Source of the DNA: Solenopsis invicta
Lineage: Eukaryota; Arthropoda; Insecta; Hymenoptera; Formicidae
Reading direction: 5' to 3'
Assembly (NCBI RefSeq): GCF_016802725.1
Contig: NC_052679.1
Span: 23,369,561 to 23,433,560 of the forward strand
DNA: 64,000 bases
The notes under the pieces were generated by a model, which made no database searches, was not told where the DNA came from, and saw only the letters and a program-made list of their open reading frames with translations. This document shows positions 25,301-40,300 of the stretch, piece after piece. How positions within the stretch are numbered: the first letter of the stretch is position 1; each line of letters opens with the position of its first letter. The position numbers and the translations under genes are program-made.

Positions 25301-28300
25301 TGCGCGGAAACCTGTTGTTACGTTACGATGCTTTTGATGCAGGGTTGGCTTAGAAAATGTTCCACCAATGAGGCTCGAGTGTTACGCATGTTGTTTCATA
25401 AAATATACGAAGATGCCCACACATTCGTTCAAACAAAGCTTCATGCTAAAATGGCGATTTTAGAAGCGCTTTATATACGGCAGTGTATTGACTTATTGAA
25501 AGGTTTAAATATCGGAAATTCTGACCCATCTAGTAAATATGAAAATTTCTCTCCTTTATATTCAAATATTTATTTACTCAATATGGCATATTGTTGTAAA
25601 CAGCGCAGGCATGTTAGTAAAGCGTATTTTATCATTGTTTTATTATCATATTCTTTATTTAAATATTCTTGTCATTTATTTATTTAGTTTTTTTTTTAAA
25701 TTTTCTATGTTAGTTTGCAATCGTAAAGATTTAATTTTTATATAATAACAGATATTGTATAATAAATAAAAAAAAATTAGGTAATTCCTTTTAAATTAGA
25801 TTTTAATCTTAAACCAAATACTTGATGAATATTTTATCAAAGTTCCAATTTCTAGAAATATTGCCTGACCACCATATCGAGAAGCTCTTTTTGTTTTCTC
25901 TTATGTGGAGCTTGGGTGCTATGTTGGAGCTAGACGGACGATTTGCACTACAGGAATATTTTATAAATCATGAATCACATTGTAGCTGGCCGAAGTGTAC
26001 AGTTCGTATATGATAATTGATGTTATTTAATCTGCTAAAATGCTAGAACAATGTGTGCCATTATTAATTCCTTCAGCTTATAAATATTTAATTTACAGGA
26101 AGATGAAACCATTTTTGAGTACCTCGTATCGGACGAGGGAAAATGGATACATTGGAGTAAAATGGTACCAAAATTTGAATATCCGTCGGATTATGTCTTA
26201 GAATACCACAGTATTCTTGTTCCTAATGTGGATAATGCGAGGACGTTATATTTAATTGACATTATAGCGAGGCAGGAAAAGGCAGTACTTTTAATAGGTA
26301 GGTGAACGCGCAGCATAATAATTTCAGTAATCAGCTTTGTTTAAATTGGTGTTCAATAAATCGATCAATCATGTAACGTTGTTCCAATATTAATTACATA
26401 ATGTGGATTAATTACACGATAGGGGAAGCTGGTACCGCAAAAAGCGTAATGATGAAGAGCTATATGTTTAAGCATGATCCCGAATATCATCTGAATAAGT
26501 TTTTTAATTTATCTTCAGCATCCACGCCCAATATGGTTCAGGTAATAACTCCGAGCGTCACAGAGTCGCTCCATAACCAAATTAATCTGAGCGACTATGT
26601 TATGAGAATTATAAATTGCGTCATCGCGTAAATTAACGCTTTTTTTTCAGCGGGTATTCGAGAGCTACGTCGAAAAGCGAGTGGGCACCACTTATGGTCC
26701 GCCCGGTGGACGGAAAATGACCATCTTTATCGACGATATAAATATGCCGGCCATAAACGAATGGGGCGATCAAATTACGAACGAAATCGTGCGCCAGTTA
26801 ATGGAGTACAAAGGGTTCTACTCCCTGGATAAACCGGGCGACTTTTGCACTATGCAAGATATTATGTTACTTGCCGCGATGCATCATCCGGGTGGAGGCC
26901 GAAATGACATACCACCGCGGCTGAAACGACAGTTCAATATTTTTAATTGCACCCTACCGTCCAATAAGTCCATGGATACAATTTTCAGTATGATTAATGA
27001 TCGCTCGTTCAATGAAACACGATGAACGTAATTATATGTAACATGAATTAAAAATTGTAGGTGTCATCGGCCAAGGATACTTTTGCATCACGAGATTCTC
27101 CGAAACCATCGTCACTTTCCTGCCGAAGCTCATACCGATGACTCGAATATTATGGCAGCAAACCAAAGCGAAGATGCTACCGACTCCTGCCAAGTTCCAT
27201 TACGTCTTTAACTTGCGCGATCTCTCCCGTATTTGGGAGGGAATGCTCAGAATAAAGAGTGCCGAGTGCGAATCTATAACGACACTGCTGAAATTATGGG
27301 AGCACGAATGCACGCGGGTGATAGCAGACCGGTTCGTTTTTTCTCATAATTATGAAAGTATTTGTGCTTCAGTTATTTAACGACGACAATAAATCTCTGC
27401 GTATAGCTTCATTACTGCCGCCGACAAAGAGTGGTTTCAAAATACATTGCGGCGGACCGCGGAGAAGATGTTAGGTCCGGATTTTCGGTATTATTCTACA
27501 GTCGAGACGTACTTCGTTGACTTCTTGCGCGAACCACCAGAACCGACGGGAGACGAGCCGGAAGACTTTATATTAGAGGCACCAAAGATTTATGAGGAGA
27601 TACCGAGGTACGCCCACAGTCAAACTTCTTGTGATAAAAAACAATTAGTCACATATTTTTATACTCGTAGTTACGACATCGTTATCGCGAAAGTCCAACA
27701 AAGTATGGAGCAATTTAATGAATACATACGCGGCATGCATCTTGATTTGGTCTTCTTCCACGACGCTCTGGTGCACTTGATTCGAATATCGAGAATACTA
27801 GGAGTTCCCAGAGGCAATGCGTTGCTAGTAGGTATAGGCGGGTCCGGGAAGCAGAGCCTGACGCGACTGGCATCCTTCATTGCAGAATTTAACTTCTTTC
27901 AAATAACCTTATCCAGGCAAGTATTAAAATTTCAGCAAATCAGTAACATGATCAGGTCAAAATGCAAAAAATAACAGACAATAATTACAATGAATAAAAT
28001 GAACCGATTTTGACAAGTAAAAATGATATGTTTTTTTTTTAAGTTTTGAGCTGCTAAAATTGAGACTGATCTTCAAAAAAATTTTAATTTGTTGACAACT
28101 ATTAGAAATAAAATCATTATCATGTTTTACTAACAGAAAAACACGAATTAATACGCTGGTAAATATTATGTACCCAACAATAATAATTGACGGTACTATC
28201 TGACGGTAAAAATTTTTCATATATAATTATATGTAGTTATGTATAATTATAAATCAAATATGTCCATATATGTATATTAAAATATATATAATTATACGTA

Positions 28301-31300
28301 ATTATATGTAGATTTTTATATATAATTACGTTACAGTCGTATATAATTACATATATTATAATATATATAGATATATTTGATACATAATTTGATTTATAAC
28401 TATTTGATGTATAACTATATATAATTATATGTGAAAAATTTTTTGTCGGCTAGATGTTTAATAACTTCATATGTTGATTTTAATATTTTCTTGACAAATT
28501 AAAATTTTTTAAAGCTCAGAATCAAATTCAATGGTTCAAACATTGTAAAGAAATCACGTTATTTTTACTTGCCATTCTGAAGTTCAAGCTCGGCCATTTT
28601 ACCCCCATTGTCCTTAATTTAATCTCTAATTTTCTTTTGCCATACGTTGAAATCTTCATTTTTTGCAATTTTGAAAAAAATATATCATGCGAATTTTCCG
28701 TCCATGTACTAGATGTAGTTGAAAATGAATACTACATGCGCGTTATTAAATTTTCAGAATTTATAATGTAGCTAGTTTAATGGACGATTTGCGAAAATTG
28801 TATCGTGCCGCTGGTATTGACAGCAAAGGTTTAACTTTCATTTTCACTGACAACGAAGTAAAAGAGGAAGCATTTTTAGAATATATAAACAACATATTAA
28901 GCGTTGGCGAAGTGGCCAATCTTTTTCCAAAGGACGAATTAGATGACATTTTGACAACCGTCACGCCGTTAATGAAAAAAGCTGATCCTCGACGACCTCC
29001 AACGCAAGACAATCTTTACGATTACTTTATATCGAAAGCAAGAAATAATCTGCACATAGTTTTATGCTTTTCACCGGTGAGCTTCGTTACTGTCTACTAT
29101 AAGAGATGTTTACATTTATTCTTTTCATTTTTCTACCAAATTATCGAATTAATTATTATTTACACAGGTCAGTGAAAAATTTAGATCGCGATCGTTAAAA
29201 TTCCCTGGTCTTATATCTGGTTGCACAATGAATTGGTTTTCAAGATGGCCAAGGGATGCACTGTACGCGGTCGGCGAACACTTCTTAAGCACGTATAAAA
29301 TTATAAGCAGCCCGGAAGTAAAACAGCAATTAATGCAAGTTGTTGGTGATATTCAAGATAATGTAAGCGATATCTGTATGGAATACTTCGACAGGTTTGT
29401 TTTTCTATTCTATCATCAGTACTTCACTATATGTGGCCGGAATTCAAGATAATCTTAAATACAATCTTAAAAGGTGTCATAAACGAATCACGGATAAATA
29501 TTAGCATTATAAGAGTGTACTTAAGATAATTTTGTAAGAGACCGATTTTAAGAACGGATTCTAAAAATATCGGTGTGAAATTTCACCACATTTATGTGGT
29601 TGAATAATACGGTGTGAATTTTAACACCAAATTGTTGAGAATCTTTCATATCGACAAACGCAGTGTCAAACTTTGATTTAAAATTAAATTTAAAAGAGTT
29701 TCAGTAACAATTTCATAAAAAAGTTATTTTTAGTATTTTTTTCTTTCAAGATTTAATATGTTTAGCAATTAATTTTTCACCAAATATCAATAGATGCGAT
29801 ATTAATGTATCTTTTACTATTTTTAATAAGTAGCTCTAATTCAATTTTTTAAAAATGTTATAAATTTCAGTATACTTTTTTCAAAATTTTTAATGTTACA
29901 TAGTAATAAGTGTCTTATTACATAAGTATCAATCAATTTTTTAAACATCAATCAATGTTAAGGTTATTATTATTTTCTTAAATAAACTAACCGCGATGAT
30001 TTTTAGTTAAACGTTGTTTTGCAGTATAAACCATAAAAATTCCTATTACCGGTGTAAAGTTAACGTCAAACTTTATAAAAAATAAAAATGCTTAATACAT
30101 ATCGATTGTACTTTGTTTGTACCCGCTTGTACCACTTTTGTTTTCGTTTGTACCTCAAGGGGTAAAAAGTTATAAGGGGGAGAAAAAATAGCCAGCGCCT
30201 AACTAACAGATTTTTAAGCGCTATATCTCTAAAACCTTTACAAACAAAAACAAAAGAGATACAAACGGATACAAACGATGCTCTTTCAAATGGCATAAAC
30301 AAAATTTAAAAGTCTGTTAGTTAGACGTTGGCTATTTTTTTACTCCCTTATAACTTTTTACCCCTTCAGGTACAAACGAGTACAAACAAAGTACAATCAA
30401 TATGTATTAGACATTTTTGTTTTTTATAAAGTTGGGCGCTAACTTCACACCTGTATTCCTATTTATGATATAATATATATTATTTATGAAATTCGTGTTA
30501 ACAGTACTGTTGCAATAGTGTTGTGTATCTTAAAATGTATGCGCATTAGAAGGTACAGAACATATAGTTTTGACCAAATTATAAGGCACTTTATATGTTA
30601 TAAATATTTTTAACTGGAAGACTTTAAACAGAAATTTACACATAAATTATCCTTTGTTTCAAGAACACTTTAAATCTATGAATAATGCCAGTAATCAATT
30701 TGAAATAACACAGATAAAAAAATTTTAGATAAATGAAATAGGTACAGATTTATAATTTTGTCCTAAAAATTTGGCCAAGACTGTACTATTGTAATGTTTT
30801 TGGTAACACATAATGTAGAATTAAAAAAATTACAATGCCAGCTTGCTTGTTAAGCAATGTTAAGCTTTATACTATTTTCGGTGAGAAAGTTGACCGCTAC
30901 AATGTGTATTTTCCGCATCAATCGGACAGTGTTGATTTTACATCGACATGGTGAGAATTATATACACACCCATGTGAGTGTTAAAATCCACACCAGGGGT
31001 GTGGATCAACATCACACCTACCGATATTTTTTTTAGACTGTATGAATACCGGCCTGTATGTATGTGTGCGAATATTCAAGCGAATTTACTTTCAACGAAC
31101 GCAGGTTCCGACGTCAAGTATACGTAACTCCGAGATCATTTTTAACGTTTCTCGACAGTTATAAAACACTTTACAAGCAACGTTTGGATAATATTAATAC
31201 GCTTGTTTCTCGTATGAGTAGCGGTTTGAGCAAATTAATTGACGCAGCGGCACAGGTCGACGTGTTACGGCACGAATTGGAAAAAAATCAAGAGGAGATC

Positions 31301-34300
31301 GCAGCGAAAAATATTCAAGTGGAGGCGGTGAGTAACATATTTTTATAAAAAGCATCTCAATTTCATTAAAGAATCCCACTTTATGTTTCATATGCAATTT
31401 GCATTTAGATTCTGATTAGTGTGAATGAGAAAAAGAGAGAAGCTGAGGGAGTGAAAGCGAAAGTGCAAGTGTCGAAGGATGAAGCGGAAACGATTCTGAA
31501 AGTGATAGCGAAAGATAAGGCAGTGGCAGAACAGAAGTTGGAAGCTGCGGAGCCCGCCTTGCTGGAAGCGGAAGCTGCATTGCTGGTGCATTGCGATCAA
31601 TAATTATCATTCGTGTCAAGTGTTGACGCAAACGTTCACTGACAGCATTACACATATTTCAGACCATAAAAGCAGCGGATATCTCTACCGTTCGTAAACT
31701 GGCTAAACCACCGTATTTGATTACGCTTATAATGGACTGCGTTCTGATTCTATTTGGACGCAAGCTGGAACCAGTTAAGCCGGATTACGAGCATCAATTT
31801 CTAACATCTTCGTGGTCGGAATCGTTAAAGGTAAGGCTGTATGTAAATTAATTATTAATATGTTAGAATGGACACACAATATATACTTTTTGGTACGGAA
31901 AAAGCGCGCTTTATTTTAAACGCAAGCCATTATTCTCGTGCTGCTTCTTGCAGGTCTTGGCCGATACCAGATTTTTATACAATTTACAAAATTTTCCAAA
32001 GGATAACATCAATGCCGAAACTGTCGACTTAATGATGCCGTATTTAAATTTTCACATGTACACTTACGAAGCCGCGAAGCAAGCCTGTGGAAATGTTGCG
32101 GGTCTCATACAGTGGACCATCTCCATGGTCACTTTTTATGAAATAAATAAAGATGTGCTGCCGTTGAAGGTATTTCATAAACATTGTTGCCGAGAGCAAT
32201 CGATATCATTCTACAGTTTGTAGGAGGAGAAATGCTCTATATTCCCAGGGATTCCCAAAATATAGGTCGCGATCCACCAGAGTGGGTTGCGAAAAAATTT
32301 TTAGCATTATGGTAGAAATTGAAATCAAATTTTGAATTGCACTCCTAAACAATCATTACATTTTTTGTACATAATTATTCGCTTTGATGCAACGTAAAAA
32401 AATATTAAAAAATATAGTAAATGAGCGTTTTTCAAATTCTTACTGTATCTTATATTTTGAGAAATAGATTTACAATACAATATTTAATAAAATATTAAAA
32501 AGTAAGATTTAATAATTATTTATTTATACCACTTCAGTGATATAAATAATCAATATACTTTGTTCCCACGTTTTCAGAATCCTTAAAGTTAGATGTCGCG
32601 CATGTCGTTTTAAAAAATGGGTCGCGATCCATACAAGTTTGAGAAACCTTGCTCTATATTTTTAGCACATTACGTATTATTTTCTCCTTCCAATTTCTAA
32701 ACCGTAAAATAACGTTTTGTTCTCACCCACTGCAATAAGAAAATATATGGCGTTTTAAGAAATGTGTAATAAGAAAGAATCACTTTGTAGGCAAATCTTG
32801 TCGTACAAGAAAATAATTACGAGAAGGCCAACAAAAATTTACTCGCGACGGAAGAATTGTTGAAAGAAAAAGATGATGCTTTAAAGATAGTGCAAAATGA
32901 ATTCGATGCCATGATGCGAGAACGACAAGTATAATAACAATATTAATGAAACTGAAATCAAAACGTTAACACGTTTAATGCTTTTTATTAGATAATTATC
33001 GACCAAGCTGCGGCTTGCCAAGCAAAAATGGATATCGCATCAGCTATGATTGAAGGATTGTCGGGAGAAAAATTAAGATGGACTGAGCAAGTGACTATGT
33101 TTAAATCGGAAACAGAACGTCTCGTCGGAGATGTGCTGGTGTTAACTGGCTTTCTTTGTTATTGCGGGCCATTTAATCAAGAATTCCGACTTCTTTTGCA
33201 AAAGAAATGGTTTGACTTCATACAGGATAGAAAGATCCCAATTTCTGTTACAATAAGCATCGTTAATACATTGACAGATACAGCTACGGTAAAATTATAT
33301 AAATTAATATAAGAAACATGATTGAAACTCGTTGCAAGGGAATAAGTATCCAATTTACCATAGATTGGTGATTGGAGCTTGCAAGGTCTGCCAACCGACG
33401 AATTATCGATACAAAATGGGATAATTGTAACGAAAGCATTGAGATATCCTCTGTTGATCGACCCGCAATTGCAAGGCAAAACATGGCTTAAAAATAAAGA
33501 GAAGGAATTCGATTTACAGGTACAATAGTAGAACAAAATGTGAAATTCAGTGAGCTTGTTTTAACGTGTTCTAATATATTTTTCAGATAACATGGTTCAG
33601 TCATAAATACTTTAGAAATCACTTGGAAGATGCGGTATCATTAGGACGACCATTATTGATTCAAGACGTAGGAGAAGAAATAGATCCAATGTTAGACAAT
33701 TTGCTAGAAAAGAATTTTATAAAAATAGGAACCTCCTTCAAGGTAAAAAATATCTTAGATTGTTATTTTTGAGTAATTTCATATTTCGTTTATTGTTATA
33801 ACAGGTTAAATTAGGCGACAAAGAAGTGGATATTAACAAAGACTTTAGACTTTATATCACGACGAAATTACCAAATCCTTTTTACACGCCAGAAATATTT
33901 GCCCACACATCTATAATCGATTTTACTGTTACGATGAAAGGTATACTACTATAAATATATACTACTTAGTATACTTGTAAATATACTCATCTTTTTATAT
34001 TTTGTTTAATCCACAGATCGAAAGAATATTTTGGTTCAGTTACGATTACGATTTAACAGAAACGTGAAATGACTATTCCCGTTTCGGTTTCAGTTTCTTA
34101 GCCAATGAACAAAATTGGAACCATTTAAATAACGGATTTTTTCATTATGATTCTCCTACGAATATTTTTTTCTAAATTTGTTATTGTTTTATTAAATAAT
34201 GTATTTTTTTGTCTTCACATTTTTATTTTATCTATATATAAAGAAAGAAAAAAAAATAAAAATTATATAATTAAAATTACAATAAAAAATATTAGATAAA

Positions 34301-37300
34301 ATAATTTAATAATATATACATATAAATATAAAATTGGCAAAAAAAGTAAAAATATTCAAAATTATATTAATTTCTTTATTTTTTTTAATATTTGAAAATG
34401 GTTCCTTATTATCAGAAATGGAACTTAAATATTCTTTTTTTCTCTCTTTTTGATACTTTTGTTATACGCAGCCTAAATTCGAGCTTTTGAAAAATCTACG
34501 TTCATCAAATCTTATAATTTTATAAAAAATATACTGTACATAAAGTAAAATATTAAAAATAATAAATTATGTATTAAAAAAAAACCGATAAAGCCGTAAA
34601 CCGAAAATAATTTGATCGTTTCGGTTATGATTCCAGTGTTATAAACTTTGTAGAATTTTGGTACGATTTATAGTTTTGGTTCAGCTAAAGAAAAGGCTAT
34701 AGAACGGTTATTGATTTCAGTTCGGTCCCTCTGTTCAACTCACTTTATGTCTTGTTTTTATAGGTCTGGAGGATCAATTGTTAGGAAGAGTCATTTTAAC
34801 AGAGAAAAAAGAGTTGGAGACCGAAAAAAAGCAATTGATTTCCGACGTAACTGCGAATAATAGAAAAATTAAAGAATTAGAAACAAATCTTCTACACAAA
34901 TTGGGAACTGTACAAGTATGTACATCGTTCTCTTTGCAGCGCTTAATAACTTTAAAATACGTTCGTCTAATAATGTCTTCTCAATGTTATTATTGTTCTT
35001 TTGCAGGGTCCTTTGATAGAAGACGTTGAATTAATGTCTGTATTAAATACCACGAAGCTTACAGCGGCGGAGATAAATAAAAAGCTGAGTGTCGCGAAAG
35101 ATACAGAGCTAAAAATTGATATAGCACGTGAAGAATTTCGACCGGTCGCAACGCGCGGTAGCGTTTTGTACTTTCTGATATGTGACATGCCACATGTCAA
35201 TTCCATGTACCAAACGTCCCTCGTTCAATTCTTGGAGCGATTTGATATCTCAATGGCTAGGTAAATATAAATACTTTCCATGTAATGCAAGCGACTTGCA
35301 CTGTGCTATAACAGATTTCTAATGTTGCAAATATTGTAAAAATTTTATTCTGCTGAAGTATATTAAATCGTGACTTTTGACCGCAGGTCCGAGAAGAGTC
35401 CAATCAATCTGAGAAGAATAAATCACATCATCGAATATCTGACTTACGATATATTTAAATATAAAGCACGCGGACTTTACGAGATACATAAATACATGTT
35501 CATTTTGTTGATGACGCTAAAAATCGATCTGCAACGTGGCAGCATCACGCACGAAGAATTTCAGTATCTCATTAAAGGCGGCGCAGCGTTGGACTTAAAG
35601 GCAGTCGAGCCAAAACCTTGCAAATGGATCACGGATGTGACATGGCTTAATCTAGTTGCGCTGTCGTCATTACGACAATTTCAGTATATCGTATCTCAAG
35701 TACCCGCTTCCGAGAAAGTTTGGAAACACTGGTTCGACAAAGATGCACCAGAGGAGGAAGTTATACCAGATGGTTATAACACGTTGGACACATTCCGTCG
35801 ATTGCTTTTGATAAGGTAATCTTCCGGCAAAGTAACTTCTCAAAATATATTTTGCAATTTGTATTATTTTTCACACATAAAATATTAGATTTCTGTACCA
35901 GCCTCTTCACAGCGTTAAAGATGTAAGACTGATATAGAAATCTAGTACTTTATATGTAAAATACAAATTGCATAATATATTTTGAGAAGTTCAAGCATCT
36001 TTAATAGAAAAAGTACAAGACAAATCTGATCTGAGAGATTATGTATATAGCATCGCTTATAACGGAAAGTTTTCAAAAAGGTTTCAACCTTTCAAACGTC
36101 ATGTGCAACAATTCTGAAAGAATTCTGCAAAATATCATGTGAAACATAATGCTACAACACATTTTTTATTTTATATACAATAGTGAAATACAAGTACAAG
36201 AATATTAAGCAAATAAAATATTGTTTTATTATGCAATCTTTTTATTATGTATATTTTAGAAATTAATATTTATACATTTATTAGATAATACTGTAAATAC
36301 CAAATAAAAATATGGTATGATAAAAACACCAACAATAACTATATTTTATACATAATTTTTATTGCAATTTTTTAAATATAATAAATATAATATGTAGAAT
36401 ATAACATTATATAAAGAAATATAAATTTAAATATTATTTTTGAAGTACTTTAAATATAATAAGAAATAAAGTTAAAATATGATAAAAAAATAATACTTAA
36501 ATTTACTATAGTCAGAGAATTTTAATTAATAATGTTTCAAAAAGATTTTAGCCATTTTATTTAAATATTTGACAACATTTCAGAAAGGTTGCAGATTTTT
36601 TTCAGTAAATTATCAGCGACTTTTCTATAAAGTTTTAAGTGCAAGAATCGCAGATATTTTGTTATTCCAGGGTTGTTTCAGAAACGTAGTAGACATATTT
36701 CACAACTTTTATGAAATGTTTCACCTTTGAGTTGAAATATTTCTGAGATACCTTTGAAAAATTTCACTGCTATATGGGATGCTTTCAGAAAATTTTATTA
36801 AGTATGCGAAATCTGAAATACAAAATCTGAAGTACTTACGTGCGCGCGCGATTCGCACGTGTTTGAAATTTCTGTAAAATAATGTGTTTGCAGAGCTTGG
36901 TGCATGGATAGAGCGTTGTCACAGTCAAGGAAATATATAGCATCTTCTTTAGGGGCAAAATACGCAGAGCCCGTGATTACGCTTCTCGACGTAATGCACA
37001 GCGAGTCAAGACCAAACACACCGATGATCTGTTTTCTAAGCATGGGATCGGATCCCACAACTAGCATCGAGCTGCTCGCGAAGAGAATGGAAATCGTTTG
37101 TAGGAGCATATCGATGGGGCAGGGTCAGGAAGTTCATGCTCGTCGACTGCTCAGTAGCGCGAAAACTGAAGTACACATATTACAAAGTGGAATGCTTCTC
37201 TGCCTCGGTGTTGCAAACAATTATTAATTTAAGCAACTTGCAGGGCTTTTGGGCTTTATGCCAGAATTGTCATTTAGGCTTGGAATACATGGTGGAATTG

Positions 37301-40300
37301 GCAAACTTTCTTTTAGAAATGGAGGCACCACATCCGAACTTCCGCGTGTGGATCACGACGGAGCCGCACAAAGACTTTCCCGTCTCGTTACTGCAAATGT
37401 CTATAAAATATACATACGAACCCCCGCAAGGCATCTATTTCTATTTACTTTAAATAAAAACGTATCCTCGTGTGTAAGAAAGTAAGAGAAGTATAATCAT
37501 GGTGTGATTCCCACGTTAGGAATACGCGCCGGTTTATTGGCGACGTACAGTGGTATGAATCAGGAAATATTAGACCAGTGTGACGCTACGCAATATATAC
37601 CGCTAATCTACACCGTGTCATTCCTACACACCGTTGTTCAAGAAAGACGGAAATTTGGCCCCCTGGGATGGAACATACCTTACGAATTTAATTTGGCGGA
37701 CTGGCTGGCGTCCTGCATGTTCATTAACAATCATCTGAACGATTACGATCCGAAGCGTGGTATAAATTGGCAGAGCGTGCGGTAAACGAAAAAAATCGGA
37801 ATTATCAGCTTTTTTCTTCTCCCCCCCAGCGATTAACTCCTTTTACATATTTCCGTTTTCAGTTACATGATAGGCGAGGTGCAATACGGTGGACGCGTTA
37901 CGGACGACTACGATAAAAGGTTGTTAAACACCTTTGCGAAGGCGTGGTTCACGGAAATGCTCTTCGTGGAGAGTTTTGTTTTCTACAAGGGTTATCCGCT
38001 TTTGATATTTAAGCAAGTGAGCGATTATTTGAAGGCGATAGATGCCATGAGTCCCATAGATCCACCACAAGTCTACGGCTTGCATCCAAATGCGGACATC
38101 GCGTAAGATATTGTCATGAGATGCTGCGCACAGACATGTAAGAACAGTTGAGTAATTAAAAAATTACTCGCTTGTCGTGTTGTAGATATCAGAGTAATAC
38201 CACGCAGACTGTGCTAGATCTAATAATGTCGGTGCAGCCGAAAGAAGCGGGTGTCGCCGGTGCGGAGTCCCGAGAAGTAGTTGTTACAAGACAGGCGAAG
38301 GAAATGCTAGAAAAAGTTCCGGAATTGTATGACATATTTGAAGTTAAAGAAAGGTTTGTTAAGTATCTACTGTCTTTTGTATCTTAATTATTACTTTTTA
38401 AAACAATTTTTGATAAAGCAAATAAGAGATAATAGAGCGATAATAATTCTTTTTAACCCCGATATATACATTGTGGAAATATTGAACAATAATGATACTA
38501 CGAAGTGACACAAATTTTGCAATAATTGTGCTAGAATGGCACATCATAATGCAACAGTTTGTTAAAATAAAATTTCTAAATAATATGCATTCGTTACAAG
38601 TTAGATAAATCTAAGTTTAAGATATAAATATTTTACAATTACTTCAAAACTTTGATTCTTTATTTTACATGTTACTATGCTAATTATACAATATTTTATG
38701 TTGCAACATTTTTACATTATTAATTTAGAAACAATTACGCATTTTTGTAAACATGTGTTTAGTTTATATTTCTAGATGTTTTATAAATAATGTATCTATA
38801 ATGTCCTTTTCAATTATTAAACCATTTCTTTTTAAATATAATTTTGCAAATGTGTATTGTTATGTAAAATACAATGTAAAAATATACAACTGTAAAAATA
38901 CACAACAAAATTTAATATAATGTAACAAGCAAATGTTTCAAGCAACTACATTAAAAAAATTGAATATTATCAAAAATTCGCTAAATTTTATGCACTTATA
39001 CTTTTCAATAATAAATACATTAAATTTAATGTACTTGATGAACTTCAAAATACATTGAATTTTATTTTTAATAATGTACCAGTAAGATGATTCACCGTAT
39101 CGTCAGTTTTGCCGAAGTATTATTTCAAAATTAATTACGCAAACGGTAATAAATACTTTATAAAAGATCAATGTATCGTACATTTATTTTTGTAAATATA
39201 CCTATATAATTGCAAATTATAATTATTATGCAAGATTTCGTAAATATAATTTAATAAATGTCCTATCGAGGAATTTAATAATAAAATAAAAGGAAATCTT
39301 TAACGTCATTGCAGATTGTATGCAATGGATCATACTGCTCCGATGAATATTTTCTTAAAACAAGAGATCGACAGGATACAAATGGTTATAAAATTAGTAC
39401 GCATTATGCTTAAGGATCTTTTGTTGGCTATAGAAGGCGTAATTATAATGAGCGAGGTTATTTCCTTAGACTCCCTTAATTACGATCGTTATATAAAGCG
39501 TAGTGCTCCGTAAGGTGAATAAATATGAATATATTTTCAGGAATTGCGAGATACTCTCGATAATATATACGATGCCAGGATACCAAAGACCTGGAAAGCT
39601 CGATCGTGGGAGTCTGCTTCTTTGGGATTCTGGTTTACGGAATTATTGGAGAGGAACCAACAGTTTTCGACTTGGCTGTATAGCGGAAGACCGACGAAGT
39701 TTTGGATGACTGGCTTCTTCAATCCACAAGGCATTTAATATACATATTTTCGTATTAAGTGAGCTCTTAACGTATTTCGGGGCACGGTTAGTCTGAAAAC
39801 GATATTTATAGGATTTTTGACGGCGATGAAGCAAGAAATAACTCGAACTCATAAATGGGCGTTGGATAACGTTACGCTTCATAATGAAGTACTACGTAAT
39901 ACGGCAGATGAAATCAAGAAACCCCCACCCGTATGTAATGACAATCACACAATGTATACATATACGATATCCTTGTGCCACAAATAATTAATTAATAATG
40001 TTGGTGTTCGCGAAATAGGAAGGTGTTTACGTTTATGGCTTGTTTCTGGAGGGTGCTGGCTGGGATCGAAGAAATAACCGTTTATGCGAATCAGCAAATA
40101 AAGTCCTTTATGTACTAATGCCAGTAGTGCATATTTTCGCTTTACATAATTCAGATAAGGTTTCTCCCCCACAAAACAAGAACCTGAAGTTATATCAAGT
40201 AAGTATGACTAACATCAATTTCGCTATTATTAGATACAAATGAAGTATTTAATAGTACACTGAAACAAAAATTGTAACATTAAATAAATATATTTATTTT

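Noticed and set aside
37431..37519. U12-type (minor spliceosome) intron for the GCATCT donor
   Set aside because: The donor is loosely like the U12 consensus, but no TTCCTTAAC-type branch site is found near the acceptor. A GC-AG intron is simpler.
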